This document shows positions 7,114 to 16,484 of a stretch of DNA of 64,000 bases, one piece after another. Made by a program: the position numbers and the translations under genes. The notes beneath the pieces were generated by a model, which ran no database searches, was not told where the DNA came from, and saw nothing but the letters and a program-made list of their open reading frames with translations. Source of the DNA: WTFY01 sp965205275 (lineage in GTDB: Bacteria > Pseudomonadota > Gammaproteobacteria > UBA4575). The DNA lies in assembly GCA_965205275.1 (NCBI GenBank), contig OZ242168.1, forward strand, positions 1,860,001 to 1,924,000, in the 5' to 3' direction. Numbering within the stretch: the stretch's first letter is position 1; the number at the start of each line of letters is the position of its first letter.

Positions 7114-8367
7114 ATGTATAGGGGGTACTTGCGCATGATTTTCTCAAAACTATTCAAGCCCATCGGGATTGGTGCATCTGTGGTGGCGCTGTGTGCCTTC
7201 GGGCTGACCAACGTTTCGGCTGACGAGATGACCCTGAAAAAGATGGAAGAAACCATCAAGCAGCAGCAGCAACAGTTGGAGGAACTCCAACGGCAGTTTG
7301 AGATGCTTAAGGAAATGGCCACCAGCAACGAGATGGCGGTCGCCAAGAAAGACAAGGATTACGGCCTAACCGTCTATGGCAGCATACGTCCTGCCTTGAC
7401 TCACAGCGACTTCGGCGATAGCACGAGCACCGATGTGACCGACTTTTTATCACGCATGGGGGTGAAGGGCGAAGTTGGGGTTAATGATCGCCTGACAGCC
7501 TTCTATCGGGGCGAATGGGATGTGGATATCGAAGATGATGCGGACTTTGGTGATGCGCGTCTGGCCTATGTCGGTATCAAAGGCCGCGCCGGCCAGATTG
7601 CCATCGGTAAGCAGTGGAACCCGCATTTCAATATTGTGGCGGAAGTGGTCGACATTTTTAATCACCGCTCCAGCCCTTTTGCATACGATGAGGCCAGCCC
7701 TTTTCGAACCAACCAGATGCTGACCTATTCCTACAGTCAAGGCGGTTTCAAGCTGGACAGTGGCCTGCAGTTCAACGGCGACCCGGAGAATGGTGCGGGC
7801 GGTGGAAATAGTAGTGCCTCAGAACCTAACAATATTGATTCAGCCTCGCTCGGTGTAGGCTACAGCACGGGTCCTTTCTATGCCGGGGTTTCCTACCTGG
7901 AGCAGCAGGGCGAGAGCGATTACGAACGCTCCTTTATGGGTGCGGCTGCAAGCTGGAATGTGACGGATAATTTTTATCTGGCAGCCACCTATCAGGACAT
8001 TGACGTGGACAACAATGTTGATACACCGGCGGTTGAGGCGGCTGATGCGGTGATGGATAGTAATAATGATGTGATCACCGAAGCAGTTGCAGCAGTGCCC
8101 GCCGTCATCTCGGATTACGACCAGTCATCGTTTGACCTTGCCGCCTCCATTGCCCTTGGCGGCGGCTACAAGATCAAGGCCTCTTACTTTGACTGGGACG
8201 GCGACGGCAACGGCCGCAGCTTTGATGGCTATAACCTGACCCTTGAAAATCAGATATCGGACTCCATACGCTTATTTGTTGAATGGTTACAGCGCGATGT
8301 TGAAAGGGGTGAAGAACAGGATTTTTTAAGTATAGGCATCCGCTACGACTTCGAAGCGCACCTGTAA
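7114..8367 (+). CDS. Outer-membrane porin with N-terminal coiled coil
   Basis: About 417 residues from ATG 7114, placed 8 bases after AGGAG; ATG 7135 is an alternative that starts directly at the signal peptide. A signal peptide (GASVVALCAFGLTNVSA) precedes a short coiled coil rich in K, E and Q (MKKMEETIKQQQQQ-type heptads), as in DcaP-like trimeric porins. The rest alternates amphipathic strands typical of Gram-negative porins: YGLTVYGSIRPAL, GVKGEVGV, AFYRGEW, RLAYVGIKG, IAIGKQWNPHF. The C-terminus lacks a terminal Phe but ends in a strand (GIRYDFEAHL). It likely forms a diffusion channel of unknown substrate. It stands alone between an IS element and the conjugation genes, so it was probably carried as cargo. 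Confidence 0.85.
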   Translation: MYRGYLRMIFSKLFKPIGIGASVVALCAFGLTNVSADEMTLKKMEETIKQQQQQLEELQRQFEMLKEMATSNEMAVAKKDKDYGLTVYGSIRPALTHSDFGDSTSTDVTDFLSRMGVKGEVGVNDRLTAFYRGEWDVDIEDDADFGDARLAYVGIKGRAGQIAIGKQWNPHFNIVAEVVDIFNHRSSPFAYDEASPFRTNQMLTYSYSQGGFKLDSGLQFNGDPENGAGGGNSSASEPNNIDSASLGVGYSTGPFYAGVSYLEQQGESDYERSFMGAAASWNVTDNFYLAATYQDIDVDNNVDTPAVEAADAVMDSNNDVITEAVAAVPAVISDYDQSSFDLAASIALGGGYKIKASYFDWDGDGNGRSFDGYNLTLENQISDSIRLFVEWLQRDVERGEEQDFLSIGIRYDFEAHL

Positions 8368-8449
8368 GCAGCAGCCTTGCCAGGCGCTGCATGCCAGTCC
8401 TCCCTGAGTTGCTTTTTAACAGCTCGGAGTTTGGATCAAAAGGTTAGTT

Positions 8450-8474
8450 CCGGCTGCTCTTTAACAGCAGCCGG
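8450..8474. terminator. Hairpin downstream of the porin gene
   Basis: Perfect 9-bp stem CCGGCTGCT / AGCAGCCGG with a 7-base loop, about 80 bp after the porin stop. It is followed by C-rich rather than T-rich sequence, so terminator function is uncertain. Confidence 0.35.
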
Positions 8475-9102
8475 TCCCCCCGCGCAGGCCTTCGCCAGGG
8501 CATCGCAGTCTGGCATGAGGGTAGCGGGCATTGCGGGAATGAGTGCCACCTTTTTGTGACGGGATCAACGCCGGAGTAGCTAGCCTCCTCAGGAAGGCGT
8601 TGAACACAGCGTAGCGTGTGAAACAAGCTTGTCACTGCCGCACGCCCGGCTTCTTGGATCATAGACTCCAAGCCCCAGCCCCACATCCCTTGCGCGCTTC
8701 GCACTTGATATGTCTGTACCGGTCCCCGTACCCGGTCATGGTGTGTCTGTTTCGCGTGTGTCCTTCCCCCGTCATCCTTGCCGTTGCCGGTCACGCTGTC
8801 GATGATGCGCCTGTATGGGCTGTATCTCCTGACCTGACCTCGACTCGAACGTTCTTTCCGCCAACCGCCCGAGTGTAGGCTTTTTCCGGATAACCGCAGG
8901 GTTCGCCGTCTATCACATAGGCCTTGCCGGGGAGGGTATCTCTGCTCTGCTCCGGAACCGCAAGGTGGGTCAGGATTCCCTTCGCACCCTGCGCTTGCCA
9001 GAACCGCCGCCCGACCCTCACCCTGCTGAATACTGCACAGACAAAAACCACGCCGCTTCCGGTACCGGTTTTCCGTAGCCGGTCCGACCCGTTTGCCCCA
9101 CC
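8475..9102. other. Gene-free segment before the RAQPRD gene
   Basis: About 630 bp without a gene I can support. One minus-strand frame between about 9010 and 8791 has a plausible coding texture (QGAKGILTHLAVPEQSRD, then GKAYVIDGEPCGYPEKAY, then GGKNVRVEV). It lacks a convincing start or ribosome site, so it may be a relic. The GC content already matches the transfer genes. Confidence 0.35.
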
Positions 9103-9429
9103 ATGCGCCCCATGAACAAGACATCCCCGCGCATCGCCCGTTCGCTGGTCACAGGAATACTTGCTGCCACCCTGGCAGTACCGGAGGCGCTGGCGGATAC
9201 CGGCGGTGAGCGCGCGGCCCTGGCAAGAATGATCCATGAACTGGAAGTGCTTGAGCCGCTGATCCGCGAAGCCGAGGCTCAGGTCCGCCCGGATGCCCGC
9301 ATCCGGCTGCGCTACGACTGGCTGCGCCAGGACCTGGCCCGGATTCGCCGGGGCATCCGGGCACACATCGAGGGGCCCCGGGCCGAACCCCGGACCTTCC
9401 CGCCGCTGCGCGGCGACTACCGCCCGTGA
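9103..9429 (+). CDS. ICE protein, RAQPRD family (TIGR01690-like)
   Basis: A 108-residue exported protein. It has an N-terminal signal peptide (SLVTGILAATLAVPEALA) and then a helical region with the family hallmarks: ERAALARMIHELEVLEPLI, followed by RIRLRYDWLRQDLARIRRGI. This is the pattern of the RAQPRD family, found only in conjugative elements. It opens the mating-apparatus operon at the expected place, before PFL_4701 and PFL_4702. ATG 9103 and ATG 9112 are both possible. A periplasmic role in pilus or channel assembly is presumed, but the molecular function is not known. Confidence 0.85.
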   Translation: MRPMNKTSPRIARSLVTGILAATLAVPEALADTGGERAALARMIHELEVLEPLIREAEAQVRPDARIRLRYDWLRQDLARIRRGIRAHIEGPRAEPRTFPPLRGDYRP

Positions 9430-9438
9430 TGAACGGCC

Positions 9439-9669
9439 ATGACGTCCGCACAGCATACGGCATTCCAGGCCGGTTCCGGCGTGTCCCCGGCTACCCTGCT
9501 GAACGGCATTGCGACCGTCACCGTCCTGCTCGCCTTTATCTGGGTGGTGTGGATAGTGCTCGGGACATTCCGTGCCTGGCAGGGTGGGCAGGCGGCCCTG
9601 TTCGATGTCATGTGGAGTGCGCTTCGGGCCAGCATCGTGCTGATGGTCCTGGGGTTTTATCTGCGGTGA
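9439..9669 (+). CDS. ICE small membrane protein, PFL_4701 family (TIGR03758-like)
   Basis: A 76-residue protein with two membrane helices (about residues 20-42 and 55-74) separated by a short basic loop around RAWQGGQAALFDVMW. Size, topology and position nine bases after the RAQPRD gene match the PFL_4701 family of integrating elements. It probably sits in the inner membrane as part of the pilus-assembly complex. Its function is not established. Confidence 0.85.
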   Translation: MTSAQHTAFQAGSGVSPATLLNGIATVTVLLAFIWVVWIVLGTFRAWQGGQAALFDVMWSALRASIVLMVLGFYLR

Positions 9670-9734
9670 AGCATTGTGCGTCACTGCATCAATCATCCGG
9701 GCAAGGGGCCCGTTATCTCGGAGGAAAAGGAATC

Positions 9735-10082
9735 ATGATCAGGATATTCAAAGAAGGTGCAGTTGTAACCGGGCTGCTGGTGACCGCGAGCTGGCCTGCC
9801 GCACAGGCGGCCCTGCCGACCCCGGTAGCGCCGAGTACGGCTCCGGGGTCGGGGGACTGGATCGCACTGATCCAGGGCTACATCAAGGACGGCGGTCTGG
9901 TGCTCGGACTCGCGATTGCAGTGCTCGGGTTCTTGTGGATCGCCTATCTCGGGTTTGCGAAATTCAACGAAGCGCGCCAGGGCAAGGCCGAGTGGGCCGA
10001 GGTCGGTGTGCTCGGCATCGTCGGGGCCGTGGTGCTGACCTTTGCCAGCTACCTGCTGACCGAAGCCGCCGGCGTCATCTGA
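9735..10082 (+). CDS. ICE pilin-like membrane protein, PFL_4702 family (TIGR03745-like)
   Basis: 115 residues from ATG 9735, which follows AGGAAAAGG. The longer in-frame extension upstream overlaps the previous gene and has no coding texture. A signal peptide (VTGLLVTASWPAAQA) leads to a short mature protein with two hydrophobic helices (GLVLGLAIAVLGFLWIAYLG and GVLGIVGAVVLTFASYLL) joined by the polar loop AKFNEARQGKAEW. This is the architecture of VirB2/TrbC-type conjugative pilins. The pilin role is an inference from topology and position. Confidence 0.85.
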   Translation: MIRIFKEGAVVTGLLVTASWPAAQAALPTPVAPSTAPGSGDWIALIQGYIKDGGLVLGLAIAVLGFLWIAYLGFAKFNEARQGKAEWAEVGVLGIVGAVVLTFASYLLTEAAGVI

Positions 10083-10085
10083 ACG

Positions 10086-10466
10086 GTGGCCGATTCAAAC
10101 GAAATACTGGCCGACCGGCTCAACGTCGAGCCGGCCGTATTCAAGGGATGCTCATCATTCGAGCTGGGCATCATCACAGGCATGAGTGCGCTCATCTGGT
10201 TGCCGGTCAGTCTCCTCCTGGCCGGGCTGATGGGCGCACTCACCATGGGATTCGGGATTGCCGGAATCGGGGTGGTGGCAAGTGCCGTCGGGATGGCCAG
10301 TGTGTTCCAGCGCCTCAAGCGCGGCCGCCCGGACGGCTATTACCAGCAACAGGCCCTGATCTGGCTGAATGACCGCGGCCTGCGGCGTGCGGCCTTTGTG
10401 CGGCGCAGCGGCGCCTGGGATATCGGGCGGACCGCCCATGCAACGCTACCGTCACGAGATCGATAA
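10086..10466 (+). CDS. ICE conjugative transfer region protein, TIGR03750 family (DUF3487)
   Basis: 126 residues from GTG 10086, three bases after the pilin-like gene. A short cytoplasmic N-terminus (ADRLNVEPAVFKGCSSFEL) is followed by two adjacent membrane helices (about residues 27-50 and 52-72) and a basic C-terminal tail (FQRLKRGRPDGYYQQQALI). This is the TIGR03750/DUF3487 layout and resembles TraL/VirB3-like small membrane components that connect pilin to the ATPase. The end overlaps the next start by 29 bases. Confidence 0.85.
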   Translation: MADSNEILADRLNVEPAVFKGCSSFELGIITGMSALIWLPVSLLLAGLMGALTMGFGIAGIGVVASAVGMASVFQRLKRGRPDGYYQQQALIWLNDRGLRRAAFVRRSGAWDIGRTAHATLPSRDR

Positions 10467-11094
10467 CGTACGCGCGCACCTGCGCTCGCTGTGGGTCGTG
10501 ATCGCCCTGCAGTTCGTCGTGGTTCTGGCACTCTGGTTCGGCTGGAGCCAGGCACCGCGCCACCTCACCGTGCACATCCCCCCGGACCTGCGTTCCGGGG
10601 CCACCCAGAGCGTCGATGCGGTACCGCCGGCCAACGTCTACGCCTTCACCTATTATATTTTCCAGCAGCTCAACCGCTGGGCCCGGGACGGTGGTGAGGA
10701 TTACGGTCAGGCCATTTTCCGGGTCTCGCCCTATCTCACACCGCGTTACCGGTCCGACCTCGTGGCGGACATGGAACTGAAAGGCAAGCGCGGTGAGCTG
10801 GCGTACCGGGTACGTGGTGTGCAGGAAGTGCCCGGTCACGGCTTCGAGGAAAGCCGGGTCGATGTGCTGGCACCCGGCATCTGGGTGGTGTGGCTGGACC
10901 TCGAACTTTTCGAATCGGTGAAAGGGATGACGGTCAAGAAGACGGCCATCCGGTATCCGCTGCGGGTCATACGCCTTTCGGTCGACCCGGAAACCAATCC
11001 CTGGGGGCTGGCCCTGGACGGCTTTGCATCGTCCGGTCCCAGGCGGCTCGCCAAGTCCGAGCTTGACAAGACCCTGGAGCCGGACACCCCATGA
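10438..11094 (+). CDS. ICE membrane protein, PFL_4703 family (TIGR03746, DUF2895)
   Basis: 218 residues from ATG 10438 (MQRYRHEIDNVRAHLRS). The frame stays open upstream but only shadows the previous gene. One membrane helix near residues 18-36 anchors a periplasmic domain, with VYAFTYYIFQQLNRW and the conserved-looking AYRVRGVQE and WVVWLDLELFE stretches. Topology resembles TraE/VirB8-like scaffolds of type IV secretion. The gene overlaps both neighbours, as expected inside a tightly packed transfer operon. Confidence 0.85.
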   Translation: MQRYRHEIDNVRAHLRSLWVVIALQFVVVLALWFGWSQAPRHLTVHIPPDLRSGATQSVDAVPPANVYAFTYYIFQQLNRWARDGGEDYGQAIFRVSPYLTPRYRSDLVADMELKGKRGELAYRVRGVQEVPGHGFEESRVDVLAPGIWVVWLDLELFESVKGMTVKKTAIRYPLRVIRLSVDPETNPWGLALDGFASSGPRRLAKSELDKTLEPDTP

Positions 11095-11894
11095 ATACGT
11101 TCCATACCCTTTGGCGGGCAGCGCTGTGCGGACTGGGACTCGCCTTTTTGCTGGCAGGCCCGGTGTGGGCCGAGCCCGCCATCACGCAGCGCATCGAGTG
11201 GAAGAAGGTGCCGATCCGCCTTGATCTTAGTACCGGTTCCGAGCGCATCGTGCACTTCCCGGGCCCGGTCAGGGTAGGCGTCCCGGCCTCCCTGCGCCCG
11301 GTCCTGCGGGCTCAGAGCCTCGACGGTACGGTGTACTTTCTGGCCAGTGCCCCGTTTGATGCGACCCGTATCCTGGTGCGCAGCCTCGAGGCCGGCCGGT
11401 TCTATCTCCTGGATATAGCGGCTTCCGGGGTGGGGACCCCGATGCCTCCCGTACAGGTGTACGTGAAGGAGGCAGATGGCCCGCACAGCCTTACCCGCCC
11501 GCAGGCCCCCCTGGATGACCGCCCGGCTCGCGCACCCTACGGGTATGTTGCCCTGACCCGTTTCGCCGCCCACCAGCTGTACGCACCGGCCCGGCTTGTG
11601 CAGGACCGCCCGGGCATCGTACGTATGCCGGTGTCACGCGATCCCGTGGCCCTGCTGCGCGGCGGCGTTGTTGACGCCGTGCCCCTGGTGGCTTGGCGGG
11701 CCGGCGGCCTGTACGTCACGGCCGTACGCCTGACCAACCGTACCGGTCAGCCACAGATCTTGGATCCGCGTACCCTGCGCGGGACCTGGCTGGCGGCGAC
11801 CTTCCAGCACCATCACCTGCTGGGCGTCGGCAGCGATGCGGACACCACGGTCGTGTACCTGGTATCAGCCCGCCCGTTCGAGACTGCCCGATAA
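11091..11894 (+). CDS. ICE periplasmic protein, PFL_4704 family (TIGR03749, DUF3438)
   Basis: 267 residues starting inside the ATGA overlap with the previous stop. A signal peptide (LCGLGLAFLLAGPVWA) is followed by a beta-rich domain with RIEWKKVPIRLDLSTG, RIVHFPGPVRVGVP and GRFYLLDIAAS. This follows the TraK/VirB9-like secretin-associated proteins in order (TraE-, TraK-, TraB-like), which is conserved in these elements. It probably contributes to the outer-membrane part of the channel. Confidence 0.85.
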   Translation: MNTFHTLWRAALCGLGLAFLLAGPVWAEPAITQRIEWKKVPIRLDLSTGSERIVHFPGPVRVGVPASLRPVLRAQSLDGTVYFLASAPFDATRILVRSLEAGRFYLLDIAASGVGTPMPPVQVYVKEADGPHSLTRPQAPLDDRPARAPYGYVALTRFAAHQLYAPARLVQDRPGIVRMPVSRDPVALLRGGVVDAVPLVAWRAGGLYVTAVRLTNRTGQPQILDPRTLRGTWLAATFQHHHLLGVGSDADTTVVYLVSARPFETAR

Positions 11895-11898
11895 GCCC

Positions 11899-13305
11899 GT
11901 GGTGATCGCAACCGGTAACCGGCTGCTGCCCCTGCTCGTCGGGATCGTGGTGCTCATGCTGGGATTCGTCACCCTCCGGTCCTGCTCGAGTGGCCCGGAC
12001 AGCCCGACCGTCATGGACGCCGTACCGCAGGCCCCGGTGCCGGATGCCGATACCCCGGCCGATACCATCAAGACCCTCACCGCGAACGTCGCGGCGATGA
12101 CCGCCGAGGTCGAAGCCCTGCGCCAGGACGGTAACCGGCTGCGCAACGAGAACCGGCAGTTGCTGGAGGACCGGGCCCAGGTCGAGGAGAACGTAATGGC
12201 GCGCGTCAAGCGCGAATGGCTGTCACGTGAGCATGAACAGGCCGCCCGCAGGCAGGTGGATTCCGGTGTGCTGTCCTCGTTGACGGAACGGGTGGACGCC
12301 CTGTCACAGTCCCTTTCCCAGGGCCTTTCGCAAGGCCGTGACCTCCCGGTCGGTCTGGGACTCGAGGGGACCGGACCCGGGGGGCTGTCCGATGCACAGG
12401 TGGTATGGGTCGACCCGCTCGATGCCGGTGCCCTCCCCCTGGACCCCCCGGACACTCTGGATACGCTGGATGAAAACCCCCTGTTGTATCGTGCCGCTCA
12501 GGCAGCGGGCGGAGCCGCGCCCCGTGCCCGCGAGCAGGTGCAAAAGATGGCCCGGGCAGCAGAGGTGCCGCATCCTGCCTACACCGTCCCGCGCAATGCC
12601 ACGCTGATCGACTCGACGGCCCTGACGGCCCTGGTCGGGCGGGTACCGGTACAGGGCCAGGTGCGTGACCCGATGCCGTTCAAGGTCATTACCGGAAGCG
12701 AGAATCTGGCCGCCAACGGTCTCACCGTACCCGGTGTCCGCGGGATGGTGTGGAGCGGTACGGCCATCGGCGACTGGACGCTGTCCTGCGTCAACGGCCG
12801 GCTCGACTCGGTCACCTTCGTGTTCGACGACGGGACTATCCGCACGATTTCCGGGGATGAGCAGGGCGGTCAGTCCGCCTCGACCAAGTCCCTGGGCTGG
12901 ATCTCGGACCGCCAGGGCATCCCCTGCATCAGCGGCGAACGCAAGACCAACGCCCCGGCCTTTCTCACCCAGCGTATCGGCGTCATGGCGGTTCAGGCGG
13001 CCACCGAGGCGGCGGCTGCGGCGCAGACGACCGCAACCGTCAGCGAGACCGGGACCGCCACCGACACGGTCACCGGGAATACCGGGGCCTATGTGCTCGG
13101 CAAGACCTTCGCAGGCGGCAGCGAAGAGGTCGCCAAATGGCTGCTGGAACGCCAGTCGCAGAGCTTCGATGCCGTCTTTGTGCCGGCCGGAACCCGTATC
13201 GCCATCCATGTCGACCGGGAACTCCCCATCGACCTCGACCCCCAGGGCAGGAAACTTGATTATGCAAAAATTGTTGACCCGTATCACCGTACTCGGCTTG
13301 ACTAG
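11899..13305 (+). CDS. ICE TraB/VirB10-like protein, PFL_4705 family (TIGR03752)
   Basis: About 468 residues from GTG 11899, just after the previous stop; ATG 11836 would give an unlikely 59-base overlap. An N-terminal membrane anchor (LLPLLVGIVVLMLGFVTL) is followed by a Pro-rich linker, a long coiled coil (NVAAMTAEVEALRQDGNRLR onward, about residues 55-110), and a C-terminal beta domain with VPVQGQVRDPMPFK and FVPAGTRIAIHVDRELPID. This is the architecture of TraB/VirB10 proteins that span the periplasm and link inner and outer channel parts. The end overlaps the lipoprotein gene by 44 bases. Confidence 0.87.
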   Translation: MVIATGNRLLPLLVGIVVLMLGFVTLRSCSSGPDSPTVMDAVPQAPVPDADTPADTIKTLTANVAAMTAEVEALRQDGNRLRNENRQLLEDRAQVEENVMARVKREWLSREHEQAARRQVDSGVLSSLTERVDALSQSLSQGLSQGRDLPVGLGLEGTGPGGLSDAQVVWVDPLDAGALPLDPPDTLDTLDENPLLYRAAQAAGGAAPRAREQVQKMARAAEVPHPAYTVPRNATLIDSTALTALVGRVPVQGQVRDPMPFKVITGSENLAANGLTVPGVRGMVWSGTAIGDWTLSCVNGRLDSVTFVFDDGTIRTISGDEQGGQSASTKSLGWISDRQGIPCISGERKTNAPAFLTQRIGVMAVQAATEAAAAAQTTATVSETGTATDTVTGNTGAYVLGKTFAGGSEEVAKWLLERQSQSFDAVFVPAGTRIAIHVDRELPIDLDPQGRKLDYAKIVDPYHRTRLD

Positions 13306-13678
13306 CAGTCTCATGCTGGGCTGTGCCGGTACCAAGGACGCCGTATTGCCCGGGGACGGTCCCACCATCCAGACGATCTATGAACGCCACCTCCGCGAAA
13401 CCGGCACGCATGACCCTCTGGCGTTTCGCGCTGCCTCCGGGGGACGTCCCGTCACCGGCGGTGACGGTGCGCTCCATGGTTATACCCGCACGGCCCGCGA
13501 CGAGATCGATATCCGCTTCCCGCGCCTTGCGAACCCGGACCTGGTGATGTATGTGTTTCCGCACCTGGCCGGTGACGAGCGGGTGCCGGTCCCCGGCTAT
13601 GTGACGACCTTCCCCATGTATGAACGGGTGGAGTATGCACTGCCCGGTGAAGGGTCGGTACGGGTGCCGCCCGAATGA
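13262..13678 (+). CDS. Conjugative transfer lipoprotein, TIGR03751 family
   Basis: 138 residues from ATG 13262. The N-terminus is a lipoprotein signal with lipobox LMLGC (Cys at residue 19), so the mature protein should be anchored by its N-terminal cysteine. The rest matches the TIGR03751 type: TIQTIYERHLRETG, YTRTARDEIDIRFPRLANP, then a short strand region VPVPGYVTTFPMYERVEYAL. The role is likely that of a TraV/VirB7-like outer-membrane lipoprotein stabilising the channel. It overlaps its upstream neighbour by 44 bases and the ATPase start by four (ATGA). Confidence 0.88.
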   Translation: MQKLLTRITVLGLTSSLMLGCAGTKDAVLPGDGPTIQTIYERHLRETGTHDPLAFRAASGGRPVTGGDGALHGYTRTARDEIDIRFPRLANPDLVMYVFPHLAGDERVPVPGYVTTFPMYERVEYALPGEGSVRVPPE

Positions 13679-16422
13679 ACCTGGCGGAACTGCTGTCGGG
13701 CCGTGCGGCGGGGAAAGGGTGTGACCCGCAATCCACGGCATCGGACAAGCCGGTACCCGCGAGTGCGGTACGGCGTCTGTATGACCGCCCGCCGTCCTTT
13801 ACCGACCTTCTGCCCTGGGTCGAATACGACCCGCACAGCCGTACCTTCCTGCTGGAGGACGGTGTCAGCGTGGGGGTCCTGCTCGAGATCGTCCCGGCCG
13901 GTACCGAGGCCCGTACCCCGCAGTTCATGCAGCAGTTGCAAAATGCCATCCAGACAGCCCTCACCGATGCCATCCCCGAAGAGGAGGATGCCCCGTGGAT
14001 CCTGCAGGTCTATGTGCAGGATGAGCCGAGCCTGCAGGCCTTCGCCGGGGAGGTCGGGGCGTATCCGCAGTCCGGTGCAAAAGACAGCGCCTTCACCCGG
14101 TACTATCAGGACACGTTTGCCCAGCACCTGGCGCGGATCACCCGCCCCGGCGGGCTGTTCGAGGATACCGCGGTGACCGGAGGCCGCTGGCGGGGACAGG
14201 TGCGCCGCGTGCGTGCGACGCTCTACCGCCGGCTGAAGACCCGGGGCCGGGTCCCGCCGGCACCTGAAGTGTCAGAGGCCATGAACGATGTGGTCACCAA
14301 GTGGGTGGCCTCACTGGCCTCGGCCGGCATTCGCGCACGCCGGGGTACCGGCCGGGACCTCTACGAATGGCTCATCAAGTGGTTCAACCCGAAGCCTGAG
14401 ATCGCGCAGGGCGATCCCGACCGGCTGCTGGAGCTCGCTCCGTACCCGGGTGATGAGGACCTCCCGTTTGCGCATGACCTGGCGGAGCGGCTTACGCTTG
14501 CGATGCCCCGCTCGGAGAACGGAACGGGCACCTGGTGGTTTGACGGGGTGGCGCATACCGTCGTGACGGTCCAGGGGCTGCGCCGGGCCCCGGAGGTGGG
14601 GCACATGACCGCCGAGCGCCAGGCCGGCGACCATATTTTCTCGCTGTTTGATCGCCTGCCGGAGTACACCGTGATGGTGTTGACCCTGACGATGAAACCG
14701 CAGGACCTGACCCGTAATCACATCGCTCGCGTGCGCCGCGCCGCGGTCGGCGATTCCGCCGAGGCCGCTCTGACCCGCGAGGATGCCGAATGCGTGGAGC
14801 GCGCGATGGCACAGGGCAACAAGCTCTACCCGGTGAACCTCGCCTTCTACGTGCGCGGGGATGATCCGAAAGCGCTGCGCACCAACGTCAACCAGTTGAA
14901 CGCACTGTTGCTGCCGAACGGTCTGCAGCCGATCCTGCAGGAGTCGGACCTGCTGGCCCTGGACAGCTATATCCGCAACCTCCCGATGGCCTATGACCCG
15001 GCCCTGGACAAGTCCGCCCGGCGCTCACGGCTGGTCTTTTCCAGTCACGCTGCGAACCTGCTGCCGGTGTACGGGCGCTCGAAGGGCACCGGGCATCCGG
15101 GGCTGGTATTTTTCAACCGCGGGGCCGAACCCCTGGTGTTCGACCCCCTGCACCGGGACGATCGCAAGAAGAACGCCCATATGCTGATCCTCGGGCCCAC
15201 CGGGGCGGGCAAGTCGGCGCTCCTTGTCTACCTGCTGCAGCAGATGGCCGCCGTGTACCGCCCGCGCATGTTCATCATTGAAGCCGGCGGCTCGTTCTCA
15301 CTGCTGGGCCAGCACTTCAAGGCCCACGGTGTGTCCGTCAACCAGGTCACCCTGAATCCGAACCGGGACGTGAGTCTGCCGCCGTTCGCGGACGCCTTGC
15401 AGGTACTGGACCGGGAGCGGCGTGTGAACCCCGGCCCGAACCCGGATGAATTGCCCGAAGACGGAACGGACGCCCTGGACGAGGCCAGCGGCCGTGACAT
15501 TCTGGGTGAGATGGAAATCGCCGCGCGGGTCATGATTACAGGCGGGGATGCGGCGGAGGATGCACGCATGAGCCGTGCCGACCGGCTGCTCATCCGTAAT
15601 GCGATCTTTCTCGCCGCCAAGACTGTCAGGGACAGCGGGCGGGACCAGGTGATCACCCAGGACGTGGTCCAGGCCCTGCATGCCATCGGCCGGGACCGGG
15701 ACCTGCCGGAACCCCGGCGCAACCGGGCGGTCGAGATGGGCGATGGCATGGCGCTGTTCTGTTCGGGACTCGCCGGTCACTTCTTCAACCGGCCCGGCAG
15801 GCGCTGGCCGGAAGCCGATGTCACCATTCTGGAAATGGGTATCCTGGCGCGCGAAGGCTACGAGGACCAGCTTACCGTGGCCTACATCTCCATGATGAGC
15901 CATATCAACGATCTGGTGGAACGCCACCAGCACGATGCACGACCCACCCTGGTGGTGACCGACGAAGGGCACATCATCACCACCAATCCGCTGCTGGCCC
16001 GTTACGTGGTCAAGATCACGAAGATGTGGCGCAAGCTGGGTGCCTGGTTCTGGATCGCCACGCAGAACCTGGAGGACTTTCCCGATGCCAGCCGCAAGAT
16101 GCTCAACATGATGGAGTGGTGGCTGTGTCTGGTCATGCCCAAGGAAGAGGTCGAACAGATCGCACGCTTCAGGGACCTGACCGAGGTCCAGCGCAACCTG
16201 CTGCTTTCGGCCCGCAAGGAACCCGGGAAATACGTCGAGGGGGTCGTGCTCTCCGATAACCTGGAGGCCCTGTTTCGCAACGTGCCGCCTCCGTTATCCC
16301 TGGCGCTTGCTATGACCGAGAAGCATGAGAAGGCCCAGCGAGCGGCCATTATGCGTGAACGGGACTGCAGTGAGCTTGAGGCCGTGTATGCCATTGCAGA
16401 ACGCATTGCCGGGAATCGCTGA
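13675..16422 (+). CDS. Conjugative transfer ATPase, PFL_4706 family (TIGR03744; TraC/VirB4-like)
   Basis: A 915-residue protein. Walker A GPTGAGKS is at residues 507-514 and Walker B ends in TDEGH (Asp763-Glu764). The N-terminal half (TFLLEDGVSVGVLLEIVP, QFMQQLQNAIQ) is the TraC/VirB4 N-terminal domain; the C-terminal half carries the RecA-like motor with IATQNLEDF after Walker B. VirB4-type ATPases power pilin extraction and channel assembly at the inner membrane. It is full length and starts inside the stop codon of the lipoprotein gene. In related elements the PFL_4709-4711 block follows shortly; here a 7-kb cargo block intervenes. Confidence 0.93.
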   Translation: MNLAELLSGRAAGKGCDPQSTASDKPVPASAVRRLYDRPPSFTDLLPWVEYDPHSRTFLLEDGVSVGVLLEIVPAGTEARTPQFMQQLQNAIQTALTDAIPEEEDAPWILQVYVQDEPSLQAFAGEVGAYPQSGAKDSAFTRYYQDTFAQHLARITRPGGLFEDTAVTGGRWRGQVRRVRATLYRRLKTRGRVPPAPEVSEAMNDVVTKWVASLASAGIRARRGTGRDLYEWLIKWFNPKPEIAQGDPDRLLELAPYPGDEDLPFAHDLAERLTLAMPRSENGTGTWWFDGVAHTVVTVQGLRRAPEVGHMTAERQAGDHIFSLFDRLPEYTVMVLTLTMKPQDLTRNHIARVRRAAVGDSAEAALTREDAECVERAMAQGNKLYPVNLAFYVRGDDPKALRTNVNQLNALLLPNGLQPILQESDLLALDSYIRNLPMAYDPALDKSARRSRLVFSSHAANLLPVYGRSKGTGHPGLVFFNRGAEPLVFDPLHRDDRKKNAHMLILGPTGAGKSALLVYLLQQMAAVYRPRMFIIEAGGSFSLLGQHFKAHGVSVNQVTLNPNRDVSLPPFADALQVLDRERRVNPGPNPDELPEDGTDALDEASGRDILGEMEIAARVMITGGDAAEDARMSRADRLLIRNAIFLAAKTVRDSGRDQVITQDVVQALHAIGRDRDLPEPRRNRAVEMGDGMALFCSGLAGHFFNRPGRRWPEADVTILEMGILAREGYEDQLTVAYISMMSHINDLVERHQHDARPTLVVTDEGHIITTNPLLARYVVKITKMWRKLGAWFWIATQNLEDFPDASRKMLNMMEWWLCLVMPKEEVEQIARFRDLTEVQRNLLLSARKEPGKYVEGVVLSDNLEALFRNVPPPLSLALAMTEKHEKAQRAAIMRERDCSELEAVYAIAERIAGNR

Positions 16423-16484
16423 GATCAGGACGGCAATGCTGATTTTCAGAGAGACCAGTTCTAGTAGTTTATTGCAGGCTTCTC

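Noticed and set aside
8444..9124. A 226-codon minus-strand frame before the RAQPRD gene
   Set aside because: No ribosome site, composition atypical (many Trp, Cys and Arg), and it overlaps the porin-side hairpin. Only part of another minus frame here has coding texture.
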